Assembly: GCF_027627455.1 (NCBI RefSeq)
Contig: NZ_CP115483.1
Location: 1-64,000, forward strand
Reading direction: 5' to 3'
Length of the DNA: 64,000 nucleotides
Origin: Sphingobacterium sp. SYP-B4668
GTDB taxonomy: Bacteria; Bacteroidota; Bacteroidia; Sphingobacteriales; Sphingobacteriaceae
Notes under the pieces: model-generated
The model's database searches: none
The model's input: the letters and a program-made list of their open reading frames with translations, nothing else
What the model was told of the DNA's origin: nothing
Part shown: positions 54,391 to 61,841 of the stretch, one piece after another
Numbering within the stretch: position 1 is the stretch's first letter
How the letters are laid out: each line of letters begins with the position of its first letter
Position numbers and translations under genes: made by a program

Positions 54391-55305
54391 ATGACAAGAT
54401 TAGTTCAATTGACAGCCATACTTTTATTACTACTAACAAGTTGCCAAACGTCAAAAAATAAGACGGATATTCTACGAAGCAAAATAGAAGAAATCGTGTC
54501 TGACAAAAATGCTGTAGTCGGAGTTTCAATTATTGGGAATAGCGATAAGGACACCCTTTCTTTACACGGAGATCGCCGATTTCCTATGCAAAGTGTTTTT
54601 AAATTTCATATAGCATTGGCTGTCTTGTCCGAGATTGACAAAGGAAAGCTTTCATTAGACCAGAAAATACACATAGGTACAAATCAACTTTTACCTAAAG
54701 ATTTTTGGAGTCCGCTAAGGGACGAAAATCCTAACGGAGGGAATTTTACTATTGAAGAGTTAATTCAATATTCAGTTTCGCATAGTGATAATACCGCTTG
54801 TGATGTATTGATAGGGCTTATTGGAACACCTAAAACAGTTGAAGAATATTTTAAAAAGAATAATATTCAGGATATACAAATTACTTTCAACGAAGCAAAT
54901 ATGCAGGCGAAGTGGGAAAATATGTTCCAAAATTGGACTACACCAAAAGCTGCAAGCGAGACTCTTGAAATGTTTTATGAGAACAAAAACAACATACTAT
55001 CTAAAGCCAGCTACGACTTCTTTTGGAAAACAAATATAGAGACAACTACAGGGAGAAACAGAATAAAAGGACAGTTGCCCGAGGGAACAATTGTTGCTCA
55101 CAAGACCGGCTGGTCCGGCACAAACAAGGAGACAGGGATAACGGCAGCTGTTAACAATATCGGGATTGTTTTTTTGCCTAATCGAGAGTATTTTATCATC
55201 AGCATATTTGTATCTGAATCAAAGGAGGATTTTGACACAAATGAAAAAATCATATCGGATATTACAAAAGCGACTTATGACTTTTACACAACGGCGAATA
55301 AATAG
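54391..55305 (+). CDS. Class A beta-lactamase, subclass A2 (CblA/PER-like), lipoprotein
   Basis: This enzyme hydrolyses beta-lactams by a serine mechanism in the periplasm. The 304-residue protein has a lipoprotein signal (LLLLTSC, C18), the active-site SVFK at 68-71, SDN at 132-134, the omega-loop NEANMQA with a Glu at 168, and KTG at 238-240 followed by WSG. The NEA-x-M-x-A pattern marks subclass A2, and it resembles Bacteroides CblA. The ATG at 54391 fits the signal peptide better than the start 39 bases upstream. Its spectrum cannot be read from sequence. Confidence 0.93.
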   Translation: MTRLVQLTAILLLLLTSCQTSKNKTDILRSKIEEIVSDKNAVVGVSIIGNSDKDTLSLHGDRRFPMQSVFKFHIALAVLSEIDKGKLSLDQKIHIGTNQLLPKDFWSPLRDENPNGGNFTIEELIQYSVSHSDNTACDVLIGLIGTPKTVEEYFKKNNIQDIQITFNEANMQAKWENMFQNWTTPKAASETLEMFYENKNNILSKASYDFFWKTNIETTTGRNRIKGQLPEGTIVAHKTGWSGTNKETGITAAVNNIGIVFLPNREYFIISIFVSESKEDFDTNEKIISDITKATYDFYTTANK

Positions 55306-55439
55306 AAAAATGCCACCAATTGCCAGAGGGGGGCGAAGTGACTTGACCTTTTTCCTATCTTTAAAGCGGGTGCTTTGATTGGGATTTAGTGTTAAATCTG
55401 ACTCTTTTAAAGTGTTAAAATTCTGTATGTTAGTATATT

Positions 55440-56039
55440 ATGGATGTGTTCAAAACAAAAATGATGATCGATTTAAAAACATTTTTCAATAAACTGACAC
55501 CTGTTTCGCCCGAAAGTTGGGATATGTTTTCGACATTGTTTTTGCCCAAAGTCTTGAAAAAAGGTGACTACTTTATTACTGACGGACAGACGGCAAAAGA
55601 AATCGGTTTTTTGGAAAGTGGGATCATTCGAGCATTTTATAGAAACAGCGAAGCGGTTGAATACAATAAACATTTTTTTATCAATCCTTGCTTTATTGGT
55701 GGTTACGCATCACTCATCGCAGGAACTCCTAACCAAATTATTCAACAGGCACTTACAGATTGCAGAATACAGGTCGCAAAGTTTGCAGACATACAAAAAC
55801 TATATGAGATTTGTCCTGATATTGAACGTGGTGCTAGAATTTTGGCCGAGCAGTTTTTTGTGCAGAAAGAGCAGCGAGAAATTGAAATTGTTTTATTAGA
55901 CGCAGACAAGCGCTACCAGATTTTTCAAAAAAACTTTCCGCAGTTAGAACAGCAGATTCCTCAATATCATATCGCTTCGTATCTAGGTATTACGCCAACA
56001 CAATTAAGCAGAATTAGAAGGAAGCTATCACGCAAATAA
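55440..56039 (+). CDS. Crp/Fnr-family transcriptional regulator
   Basis: The 199-residue protein has a cyclic-nucleotide-binding-like beta-roll (KVLKKGDYFITDGQTAKEIGFLESGIIRAFY, about 37-67) and a short C-terminal helix-turn-helix (YHIASYLGITPTQLSRIRRKL). There is no Fnr-type cysteine cluster. This type is common in Bacteroidota and usually controls neighbouring genes. It lies 134 bases after the beta-lactamase and directly upstream of a palindrome and the DJ-1 gene, its most likely target. Alternative starts at the Met codons 8-9 are possible. Confidence 0.88.
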   Translation: MDVFKTKMMIDLKTFFNKLTPVSPESWDMFSTLFLPKVLKKGDYFITDGQTAKEIGFLESGIIRAFYRNSEAVEYNKHFFINPCFIGGYASLIAGTPNQIIQQALTDCRIQVAKFADIQKLYEICPDIERGARILAEQFFVQKEQREIEIVLLDADKRYQIFQKNFPQLEQQIPQYHIASYLGITPTQLSRIRRKLSRK

Positions 56040-56041
56040 TT

Positions 56042-56057
56042 TCTTTACATATGTAAA
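56042..56057. promoter_or_regulatory. Perfect palindrome, candidate operator of the Crp-family regulator
   Basis: CTTTACATATGTAAAG is a perfect 16-bp palindrome beginning 3 bases after the regulator's stop codon. Its centre is about 41 bases upstream of the start predicted from the -7-like box at 56079-56086, where a class II Crp-type activator would sit. No T run follows, so it is not a terminator. Confidence 0.6.
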
Positions 56058-56078
56058 GGGAAAGGTCATTTCATCTCT

Positions 56079-56086
56079 TTTTCTTT
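56079..56086 (+). promoter_or_regulatory. -7-like element of the DJ-1/SDR operon
   Basis: TTTCTTTG is one base from TAnnTTTG. It has no -33 TTG at the proper distance, as expected of an activator-dependent promoter. Confidence 0.45.
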
Positions 56087-56114
56087 GTACCATAGTTTAA
56101 TTAAAGAGATTACT

Positions 56115-56927
56115 ATGGTTAAGAACTTAATTTTCACAGCTATCTTCCTGTTGTTTGTATCATCTGTTTTTTCTCAAAATAAAGTCCTTTTTGTGATGAG
56201 TGCGGCCAATGAATTACCACTACAAAAGGGTGGGAATTATGTGGAAACAGGTGTATTTCTGAGCGAGTTTTATTTGACGTTAAAAGAAATCGAAAACATG
56301 GGCTATGGAGTAGATTTTGCTACGCCCTATGGTGTAATCTCTTCGATTGACAAGGAAAGCTATAAGAAAAAATATTGGAGTGGTAACGACACTTTGATCA
56401 CGGAAGCAACGGATTTTGTAAAGCACAATCAAAAATTTAATAACCCAATTACTTTGGAGCAAGCCCTTGAAAACATAGATTATTATAGCGGAATAGTCAT
56501 TCCAGGTGGTCAGGGCTTGATGGTCGATCTAATAAATGACAGTATAATTCCACAACTATTGAAAGAGTTCTCCAATAAAGGAAAGCCCATTGGTTTAGTT
56601 TGTCATGCACCTGCACTTATACTTTCTATACCTAAAATTGAAAACCCATTTATTGGTTATAAGGTAAATTCTGTCACTGGATTAGAAGAGCTTTTCATTG
56701 AGAAATTTGTTATGAAAGGAAAGCCGACAAATAGAAAAATTGGAAAGCAACTTAAAAAATTGGGCTTGAAATACAAAAAAGGGCGAGCAGCTAGCAATTT
56801 TGCTGTTAGAGATAAAGAGTTGATAACAAGTCAAAATCCATATTCTAATGAAGCCTTCAATAAATTATATCTTGAAGCTTTGAAAGAATTTAAAGAAAAT
56901 GGAGCGTTAAAATCCCTTGCGAAATGA
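56115..56927 (+). CDS. Secreted DJ-1/PfpI-family protein
   Basis: The 270-residue protein has a signal peptide (ATG at 56115; cleavage near SVFSQ), so it should be exported, unlike most DJ-1 proteins. The fold is shown by VLFVMSAANELPLQKGG, GIVIPGGQGLMVDL, the nucleophile elbow GLVCHAPALIL (C163, H164) and ELITSQNPYSNEAFNKL. Such proteins can act as glyoxalases or chaperones; the substrate is unknown. It overlaps the SDR gene by 4 bases and follows a candidate Crp operator. Confidence 0.85.
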   Translation: MVKNLIFTAIFLLFVSSVFSQNKVLFVMSAANELPLQKGGNYVETGVFLSEFYLTLKEIENMGYGVDFATPYGVISSIDKESYKKKYWSGNDTLITEATDFVKHNQKFNNPITLEQALENIDYYSGIVIPGGQGLMVDLINDSIIPQLLKEFSNKGKPIGLVCHAPALILSIPKIENPFIGYKVNSVTGLEELFIEKFVMKGKPTNRKIGKQLKKLGLKYKKGRAASNFAVRDKELITSQNPYSNEAFNKLYLEALKEFKENGALKSLAK

Positions 56928-57661
56928 AGCTAAACGGGAATACAATACTTATTACAGGCGGCTCTTCGGGAATTGGTTTGGCTTTGGCAAAGTGTTTTTG
57001 GGAACTCGAAAACAAGGTCATCATCACAGGACGTAGTAAAGAAAAATTACAGCAGATAAAAACACAATTTCCAGAAATTGATTTTTTTGTTGGCGACCTT
57101 GCCGATAAAAACTCCCTGGACGAGTTAGTGCTTTTTATTGAAGAAAAGCATTCAGACTTAAATATTTTGGTAAATAATGCTGCCGTTCAGTACAACTACC
57201 AATTTACAGATGAAAAAAATCTTATTTACAAAATAGAATACGAAATTTCGACTAACCTGACAGCACCAATTAAGCTAGCTGCTTTGTTGGTGCCGTTGTT
57301 GTTGAAACACAAAAACAGCGCGATCGTAAATGTAAGTAGTGGGCTTTTTATTTCTCCAAAAAAAATGGCATCTGTTTATTGTGCGACAAAATCGGCCATT
57401 CATAGTTTTTCAAAGACACTTCGCTATCAGCTGGAAAATACCGATACCAAAGTTTTCGAAATCATACCGGTATTGATTGATACACCAATGACCGAAGGCC
57501 GTGGAAAGTCAAAACTATCACCCGAAAAATTGGTGAAAGAATTTATACAAAGCTTTGAAAAGGACATCTTTGAGATTTACATCGGCAAGACTAAATTGCT
57601 GAAACTTATAAGCCAACTTTCACCAAGACTTGCGGACAAAATAATGAAAAATGGACTCTGA
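56924..57661 (+). CDS. SDR-family oxidoreductase (DltE-like)
   Basis: The 245-residue protein has the NAD(P)-binding TGGSSGIG at 11-18, NNAA at 84-87, and the catalytic YxxxK as Y152/K156 in VYCATKSAIHSFSKTL. The C-terminal part (IIPVLIDTPMTEGRG) fits the DltE-like subgroup. The substrate is unknown. It overlaps the DJ-1 gene by ATGA and is therefore translationally coupled. Both may answer to the Crp-family regulator. Confidence 0.9.
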   Translation: MKLNGNTILITGGSSGIGLALAKCFWELENKVIITGRSKEKLQQIKTQFPEIDFFVGDLADKNSLDELVLFIEEKHSDLNILVNNAAVQYNYQFTDEKNLIYKIEYEISTNLTAPIKLAALLVPLLLKHKNSAIVNVSSGLFISPKKMASVYCATKSAIHSFSKTLRYQLENTDTKVFEIIPVLIDTPMTEGRGKSKLSPEKLVKEFIQSFEKDIFEIYIGKTKLLKLISQLSPRLADKIMKNGL

Positions 57662-57893
57662 TAAAATGCCCAAAAATGTTTGTTAGTATTGCAGCCTTAC
57701 TATCTCGAGGATTCCCTATTTATTGAATAGATGTCTAGCACTATGCCTTTGTGTATTGTCTTACCATTGACTATCTGGGGAGGTAAAATGGTGTGCCAAT
57801 GTAGTCGCTGTAAGTCGAATATTTAGTCATAATTCTCGAATGACACATTTTTGTTGGTATGATAATTGGATGTAATGGAGAAATATAATATCT

Positions 57894-58292
57894 ATGGAAA
57901 GAGCTATTAAAATGTTTTTGATGTTGTGTGCTATTGGTTTTCTGGGTGTCAGTTGTTCAAAGGACTCGGATTCAGATTCATCAAGCTTTCAGATTACTTA
58001 TACGTTGAAAGGGCCAGCAACCGCTGCGCAGGTACAGTATACCCCTACCATTACAGATGCCTACAATATTCCTGACGAATACGAAGAGAATGTTACAGTT
58101 CCTTGGCAGAAGACTGTTACATTGATAGATGCGGTAGGAGGGGCTGGGTTTTCCGTTTCGATCGAGGATGGCTTACCAGGGGCAAAGTATCAACTGTCGA
58201 TTTTAGATAAAGACGGTAATAACTTAAAGGACGGAGAACTGGTGCTGGATAGCGAGGGATACGGTGTCAAGCTAATAAATTATTATAAATAG
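57894..58292 (+). CDS. Small lipoprotein of unknown function
   Basis: The 132-residue protein has a lipoprotein signal (GVSC, lipidated C21) followed by an acidic Asp/Ser stretch (KDSDSDSSS) and a beta-rich domain. The acidic run right after the lipid cysteine resembles a Bacteroidota surface-export signal. No family recognised. A weak hairpin follows (58352-58370, GGGAGA/TCTCCC). Confidence 0.75.
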   Translation: MERAIKMFLMLCAIGFLGVSCSKDSDSDSSSFQITYTLKGPATAAQVQYTPTITDAYNIPDEYEENVTVPWQKTVTLIDAVGGAGFSVSIEDGLPGAKYQLSILDKDGNNLKDGELVLDSEGYGVKLINYYK

Positions 58293-58618
58293 ATAGTTTT
58301 TCCTGTTTATATGAGCGTGCGGTTGAGCTTGTATGGAGAAGATTGTCTAGCGGGAGAGCAGCGTTCTCCCTCTTTGGTTATTCGATGATTATATTGATTT
58401 TCTCTACTAGTCCGAAGCAGCAGACAGCGGCAAATTTTCATAGATTCCAATCCATTGCCGAGCTAAGCAAGGCGGTGTTGAGCCTGACCGATGAAGTCAA
58501 GAAACTGAAAGAGGGGAAATAGTCGTGGGTCGAATGTTTTAACGCTCAAAAGCTATCTGCTGTGCATGGAGCAAGGAAAATAGGGCTCTGTGTGACTTTT
58601 GCGTGCTCTAATGAGACA
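58293..58618. other. Intergenic stretch with a possible small frame
   Basis: Holds the weak hairpin at 58352-58370 and a 45-codon plus-strand frame at 58385-58522. The remaining 96 bases show nothing. Confidence 0.45.
58385..58522 (+). CDS. Possible 45-residue coiled-coil peptide or gene remnant
   Basis: An ATG-started frame ends in a helical heptad-like stretch (SIAELSKAVLSLTDEVKKLK) of real-protein character, with a hydrophobic start (MIILIFSTS). It could be the tail of a decayed gene or a short protein. There is no promoter or relative I recognise. Confidence 0.3.
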   Translation: MIILIFSTSPKQQTAANFHRFQSIAELSKAVLSLTDEVKKLKEGK

Positions 58619-59173
58619 CTACTCACTTTGATCATAGCCACGTTTGAGCCAAAAGTACAGTGTCGAAGTCCGTTTGGGGCAAAATGGGATAGATCGCAAT
58701 CCATCACTGACGTAGCCACCAGCACACTCGACACAGATTTCAATACAGCCCAAGGGGTGACCATCGGCATGGTAAAAAACAAGTAAATCCCGCGGCGAAT
58801 AACAGGCCGCTACCATAATCTCCTCACACAAATGGTCAACATACAAGGCTTCGCTAAAGCCTGTGCGTAAAGTGGAATCCAACACAACACGTCGCTGGAC
58901 ACTATCCGCAGGCAAGTTCATTTTCCCGTCTTGAAAAAGAGGTCTATTATCCGAGAATGTTTTGCTCCACCAACGCATCCGGTCGTTATAGTGCCAGAGT
59001 TCCACACGAGCCGCTGTATTAAACGGATTTATCCCTGTCGTATCTCGGGTTTCGACAATCGGATGCTGTCTGGCCTTCTTTCCTTTAAATAACTTCGGTA
59101 TCTTCTCTTGTCCAGATACAAGCGAGACGAGCAGAATTGCCGCGATAACCGAAAATATATGTTTCATATTCAT
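58619..59173 (-). CDS. Secreted protein of unknown function
   Basis: The 184-residue protein has a signal peptide (hydrophobic 6-20, cleavage near VSGQ). The C-terminal half contains several cysteines (EEIMVAACYSPRD, CIEICVECAGG, PFCPKR). No family recognised. Its start overlaps the end of the zinc-ribbon gene by 4 bases (ATGA), so the two are cotranscribed and coupled. Confidence 0.75.
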   Translation of the reverse strand: MNMKHIFSVIAAILLVSLVSGQEKIPKLFKGKKARQHPIVETRDTTGINPFNTAARVELWHYNDRMRWWSKTFSDNRPLFQDGKMNLPADSVQRRVVLDSTLRTGFSEALYVDHLCEEIMVAACYSPRDLLVFYHADGHPLGCIEICVECAGGYVSDGLRSIPFCPKRTSTLYFWLKRGYDQSE

Positions 59174-59619
59174 TTTTTTCTAAGCCGTTTTACGATGGCC
59201 AATAAAGCTTTCCTATTCTTGGCTTCATGATAGAATTTGGGAAGTTTTTCCAACAACGTGAAATGCGCTCGGTCTTTGTGTTCTCGGAGCTTCGCACTAA
59301 TATATTCTTCCAAATAATTCAAATGATGTCCATTATAAGCCCAGAATACGTCGGATTTAAAAGGATGCTGGAGCCAAAGAGTTGCCTTAAAATAAAAATG
59401 GGCTGCAGTCATGGCATGACTTTTTATCCCGAAAAAATTAATCTCCGTTGTCGCCCGTTGGTGATAGCCACAATAGTCACAAAACAACGATGCTCGTTTT
59501 GTGTTGTAATCAGCCGTGGCCACGGCTTTTTTGCCACAGGCAGGACAGACGACCCAGACTTCATGATAAAAATCCGAAACGACTTTATTCTGATCTTGAA
59601 AGCGACTTTCTTTGTCCAT
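59170..59619 (-). CDS. Zinc-ribbon protein of unknown function
   Basis: The 149-residue protein starts MDKESRFQ (ATG at 59619, preferred over 59649). It has two CxxC pairs (VCPACGKKAV and FCDYCGYH) forming a zinc ribbon near 25-55, then a helical domain with WLQHPFKSDVFWAYN and a basic end. No signal peptide is seen, so it is cytoplasmic, unlike its coupled partner. No family recognised. Confidence 0.78.
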   Translation of the reverse strand: MDKESRFQDQNKVVSDFYHEVWVVCPACGKKAVATADYNTKRASLFCDYCGYHQRATTEINFFGIKSHAMTAAHFYFKATLWLQHPFKSDVFWAYNGHHLNYLEEYISAKLREHKDRAHFTLLEKLPKFYHEAKNRKALLAIVKRLRKK

Positions 59620-59762
59620 ATATACTATATTATTCTTGAGTGAAATCAACAGAAATACAGGTTATCATCATAGGGCTTTCTTTTTCTTAGAGAATCTATT
59701 TCTTGGTCAGTTCCCAAAAATCTCTCCGGTTCGGTAAATAGATATATATTCTTCATTAAATA

Positions 59763-60416
59763 TTACCACATATAATTCTTGTTAAGAAGTCTATTCATTT
59801 GTTTTAATACATGCTGGATTTTATCGCCAGTTTCCATACCGTTTTCATCTTCATTATTTAAATATGGAAATCGAATCATTCCCGCCTTCTCTTTTGTATC
59901 AACTCCTCCGTATTTATACCAGTCATTTCCGAATCCATCAGAAACATATCCAGTTCTCTTACTTTCTTTCCGGCTTGATTCTTCTACATGTGTATCGTAA
60001 AGTTTCAGCTTGTAAAGATCTACTTCTGAATCCCAATCAATCTCTTCATCAGCATGAATACCTGAGTAAACAAAATTATAATTAGTCCAATCTATATCTT
60101 CATAAACTTCTCCAAAGGATGGTTCATCGGAATCTTTACTTTTCAGCTGATATCCCAATACACTTCCATCTTTTTTTAGAATTCCTAATCCCAAGTTTTT
60201 ATCTAATCCCAATGACTTGTCTAATTTCGACACTTTTGCTTTCGATCCATCTTCATAAGTTACCCACTTTCCCTCCGTATCTTTAATTGTTTTATCTAGA
60301 AAGGTTAGACATTGTTCCATAGACCATTTTTTGATTTCAGATTCGGTCTGTGCTCGACCTTGCAGCGTGATAGCAAAGATCCCGATTATTGATATTGTTT
60401 TGATTACTATTTTCAT
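59763..60416 (-). CDS. Secreted protein of unknown function
   Basis: The 217-residue protein has a signal peptide (1-22, ending GRAQT) and a mixed alpha/beta body rich in Lys, Asp and Ser. No family recognised. It is alone on the minus strand with over 100 bases of AT-rich DNA on each side, consistent with a lineage-specific gene. Confidence 0.72.
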   Translation of the reverse strand: MKIVIKTISIIGIFAITLQGRAQTESEIKKWSMEQCLTFLDKTIKDTEGKWVTYEDGSKAKVSKLDKSLGLDKNLGLGILKKDGSVLGYQLKSKDSDEPSFGEVYEDIDWTNYNFVYSGIHADEEIDWDSEVDLYKLKLYDTHVEESSRKESKRTGYVSDGFGNDWYKYGGVDTKEKAGMIRFPYLNNEDENGMETGDKIQHVLKQMNRLLNKNYMW

Positions 60417-60576
60417 CTTTAATCGTTTTTGTTAATACTATATAACAAAGTTCAATATTTGGAGGGTATGGGTAAATACCCCATTTGTAGTATTTTTCAT
60501 TTATTTAAATTTGATTCTTAGTGGTGATGAAGCGATCAGATTGTATTCACCCTACCGTGTGTTTGAATAAATCAAG

Positions 60577-60918
60577 ATGGTTTCATCTTACCCATTTGTA
60601 GTTTTACCCCGCCAAAGAAGACGCTTACATCCAATACCAGATGACTTGTTAGAATGTATCGAAGCTGGGGTGATTGGGGTATTTGTTTTAGTTGTTTTGT
60701 TCGGTAATATTGTCAAGATGGAACAGAAAAGACATAGTTTGATGCCCATTTGGGAAAACGCGCCGGAGATATTCTCGCCTGACAACATCACTATGGATCA
60801 AGCTCATATCCTAGGGTTGATCTCTGAACTATTTATTGTGGGTGACCTCATAATTAGCGGTGAAAATAATTTTTTTGCAAAGGACCTTAATCTAATACGA
60901 TACAGTACTATTTCCTGA
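60577..60918 (+). CDS. Doubtful single-helix membrane protein
   Basis: The 113-residue frame has a basic N-terminus, one hydrophobic segment (about 30-48) and a C-terminal soluble part (MPIWENAPEIFSPDNITMDQ). No relative or promoter is seen. The composition looks protein-like and it does not overlap any other gene. Confidence 0.35.
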   Translation: MVSSYPFVVLPRQRRRLHPIPDDLLECIEAGVIGVFVLVVLFGNIVKMEQKRHSLMPIWENAPEIFSPDNITMDQAHILGLISELFIVGDLIISGENNFFAKDLNLIRYSTIS

Positions 60919-60936
60919 AAATCAGTAGAGTAGCAA

Positions 60937-61470
60937 TTAGCTTTGTTTCGCGTTTATGATGTGTGTCAAATGATGCCCGCAATGCCAAGCATATATTCCA
61001 ATATTTGTTTTCAACGAAATTCTTCTGCTAGTCTCGGGGTGTAGAAATTCTTTTTCCAGATCACTGTCGCTTAACCCTCTCAATAAGTTTGTCCATCTCT
61101 CATGCAAGCCCTCCAAAATCTTTAAAGAGCTTTGTATCGGATAATTTTGGGAATCGGATAACTCGGCCCATAGATTTTCAAAATATGGTTTGATAGTGGG
61201 AGTGTCTTCCGTTAAAGCAAGTTTAAACCGGATTAGGCAGTTCATGTGACTATCGGCGCAGTGATGTACAATCTGCTTTATTGTCCATCCATTTGGTCGA
61301 TATTGTTTTTCTAGTTCTCTGTCAGTCAGATAATCAACTTCACTATGAAGCTTCTTTGGAAAGCTTTCGATAATTTTAATCCACTCTTCAATTTGGGCGC
61401 TATCTATATGTGCAGGGGGCTGAAATTTTCCAATGGGGTATTTTAGCTTGTCTAATTCATTTAATCTCAT
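60937..61470 (-). CDS. YfiT-type bacillithiol transferase (DinB superfamily)
   Basis: YfiT-like proteins of the DinB fold bind a metal through three histidines and are linked to bacillithiol transfer. The 177-residue protein has YPIGKFQPPAHIDSAQIEEW, the histidine motif IVHHCADSHMN and the C-terminal WHCGHHLTHI. It matches Bacillus YfiT across its length. bshC at 34995-36584 supplies the thiol, so a detoxification role is plausible. Confidence 0.87.
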   Translation of the reverse strand: MRLNELDKLKYPIGKFQPPAHIDSAQIEEWIKIIESFPKKLHSEVDYLTDRELEKQYRPNGWTIKQIVHHCADSHMNCLIRFKLALTEDTPTIKPYFENLWAELSDSQNYPIQSSLKILEGLHERWTNLLRGLSDSDLEKEFLHPETSRRISLKTNIGIYAWHCGHHLTHIINAKQS

Positions 61471-61841
61471 TTCGATTGGTTTTTATATATATACAATTTA
61501 CGCTGCTGTTCCTAATTTATGAATATATATAATAATTGGGTTTTTTGGAAACGATGGAAGTAGTCTTTTTTACACCATGTGTAGTGTCTAGTGCTTATAG
61601 ATTTTTTCAAGCGGCCCACCTCATGGGAGCCGAAGGGTAATCCATTGTAGTAGATGAGTTAATTCTTTGATAATAAGACGGTGTAACTATATATAAGCCC
61701 AAAAAAGCTTAAATTCGTTAAAGTGAAATAACCAATATAAAACCGAAACTATCAATACTTGGTGTAGATTTCTATGGTTGAATAAGCTATGGGAATCAAT
61801 ACGGCGTATTTGTAAAACGGGATACTTGATAGACTGCAATT
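61471..61841. other. Intergenic stretch before the GH106-like gene
   Basis: About 370 AT-rich bases. A 71-codon minus frame overlaps the hydrolase start and is rejected. I see no clear promoter or repeat. Confidence 0.45.

Noticed and set aside
53987-61841. Second attachment site (repeat of the tRNA-Glu 3' end)
   Set aside because: No copy of the T-arm/acceptor sequence was seen to the right of the tRNA within the window.
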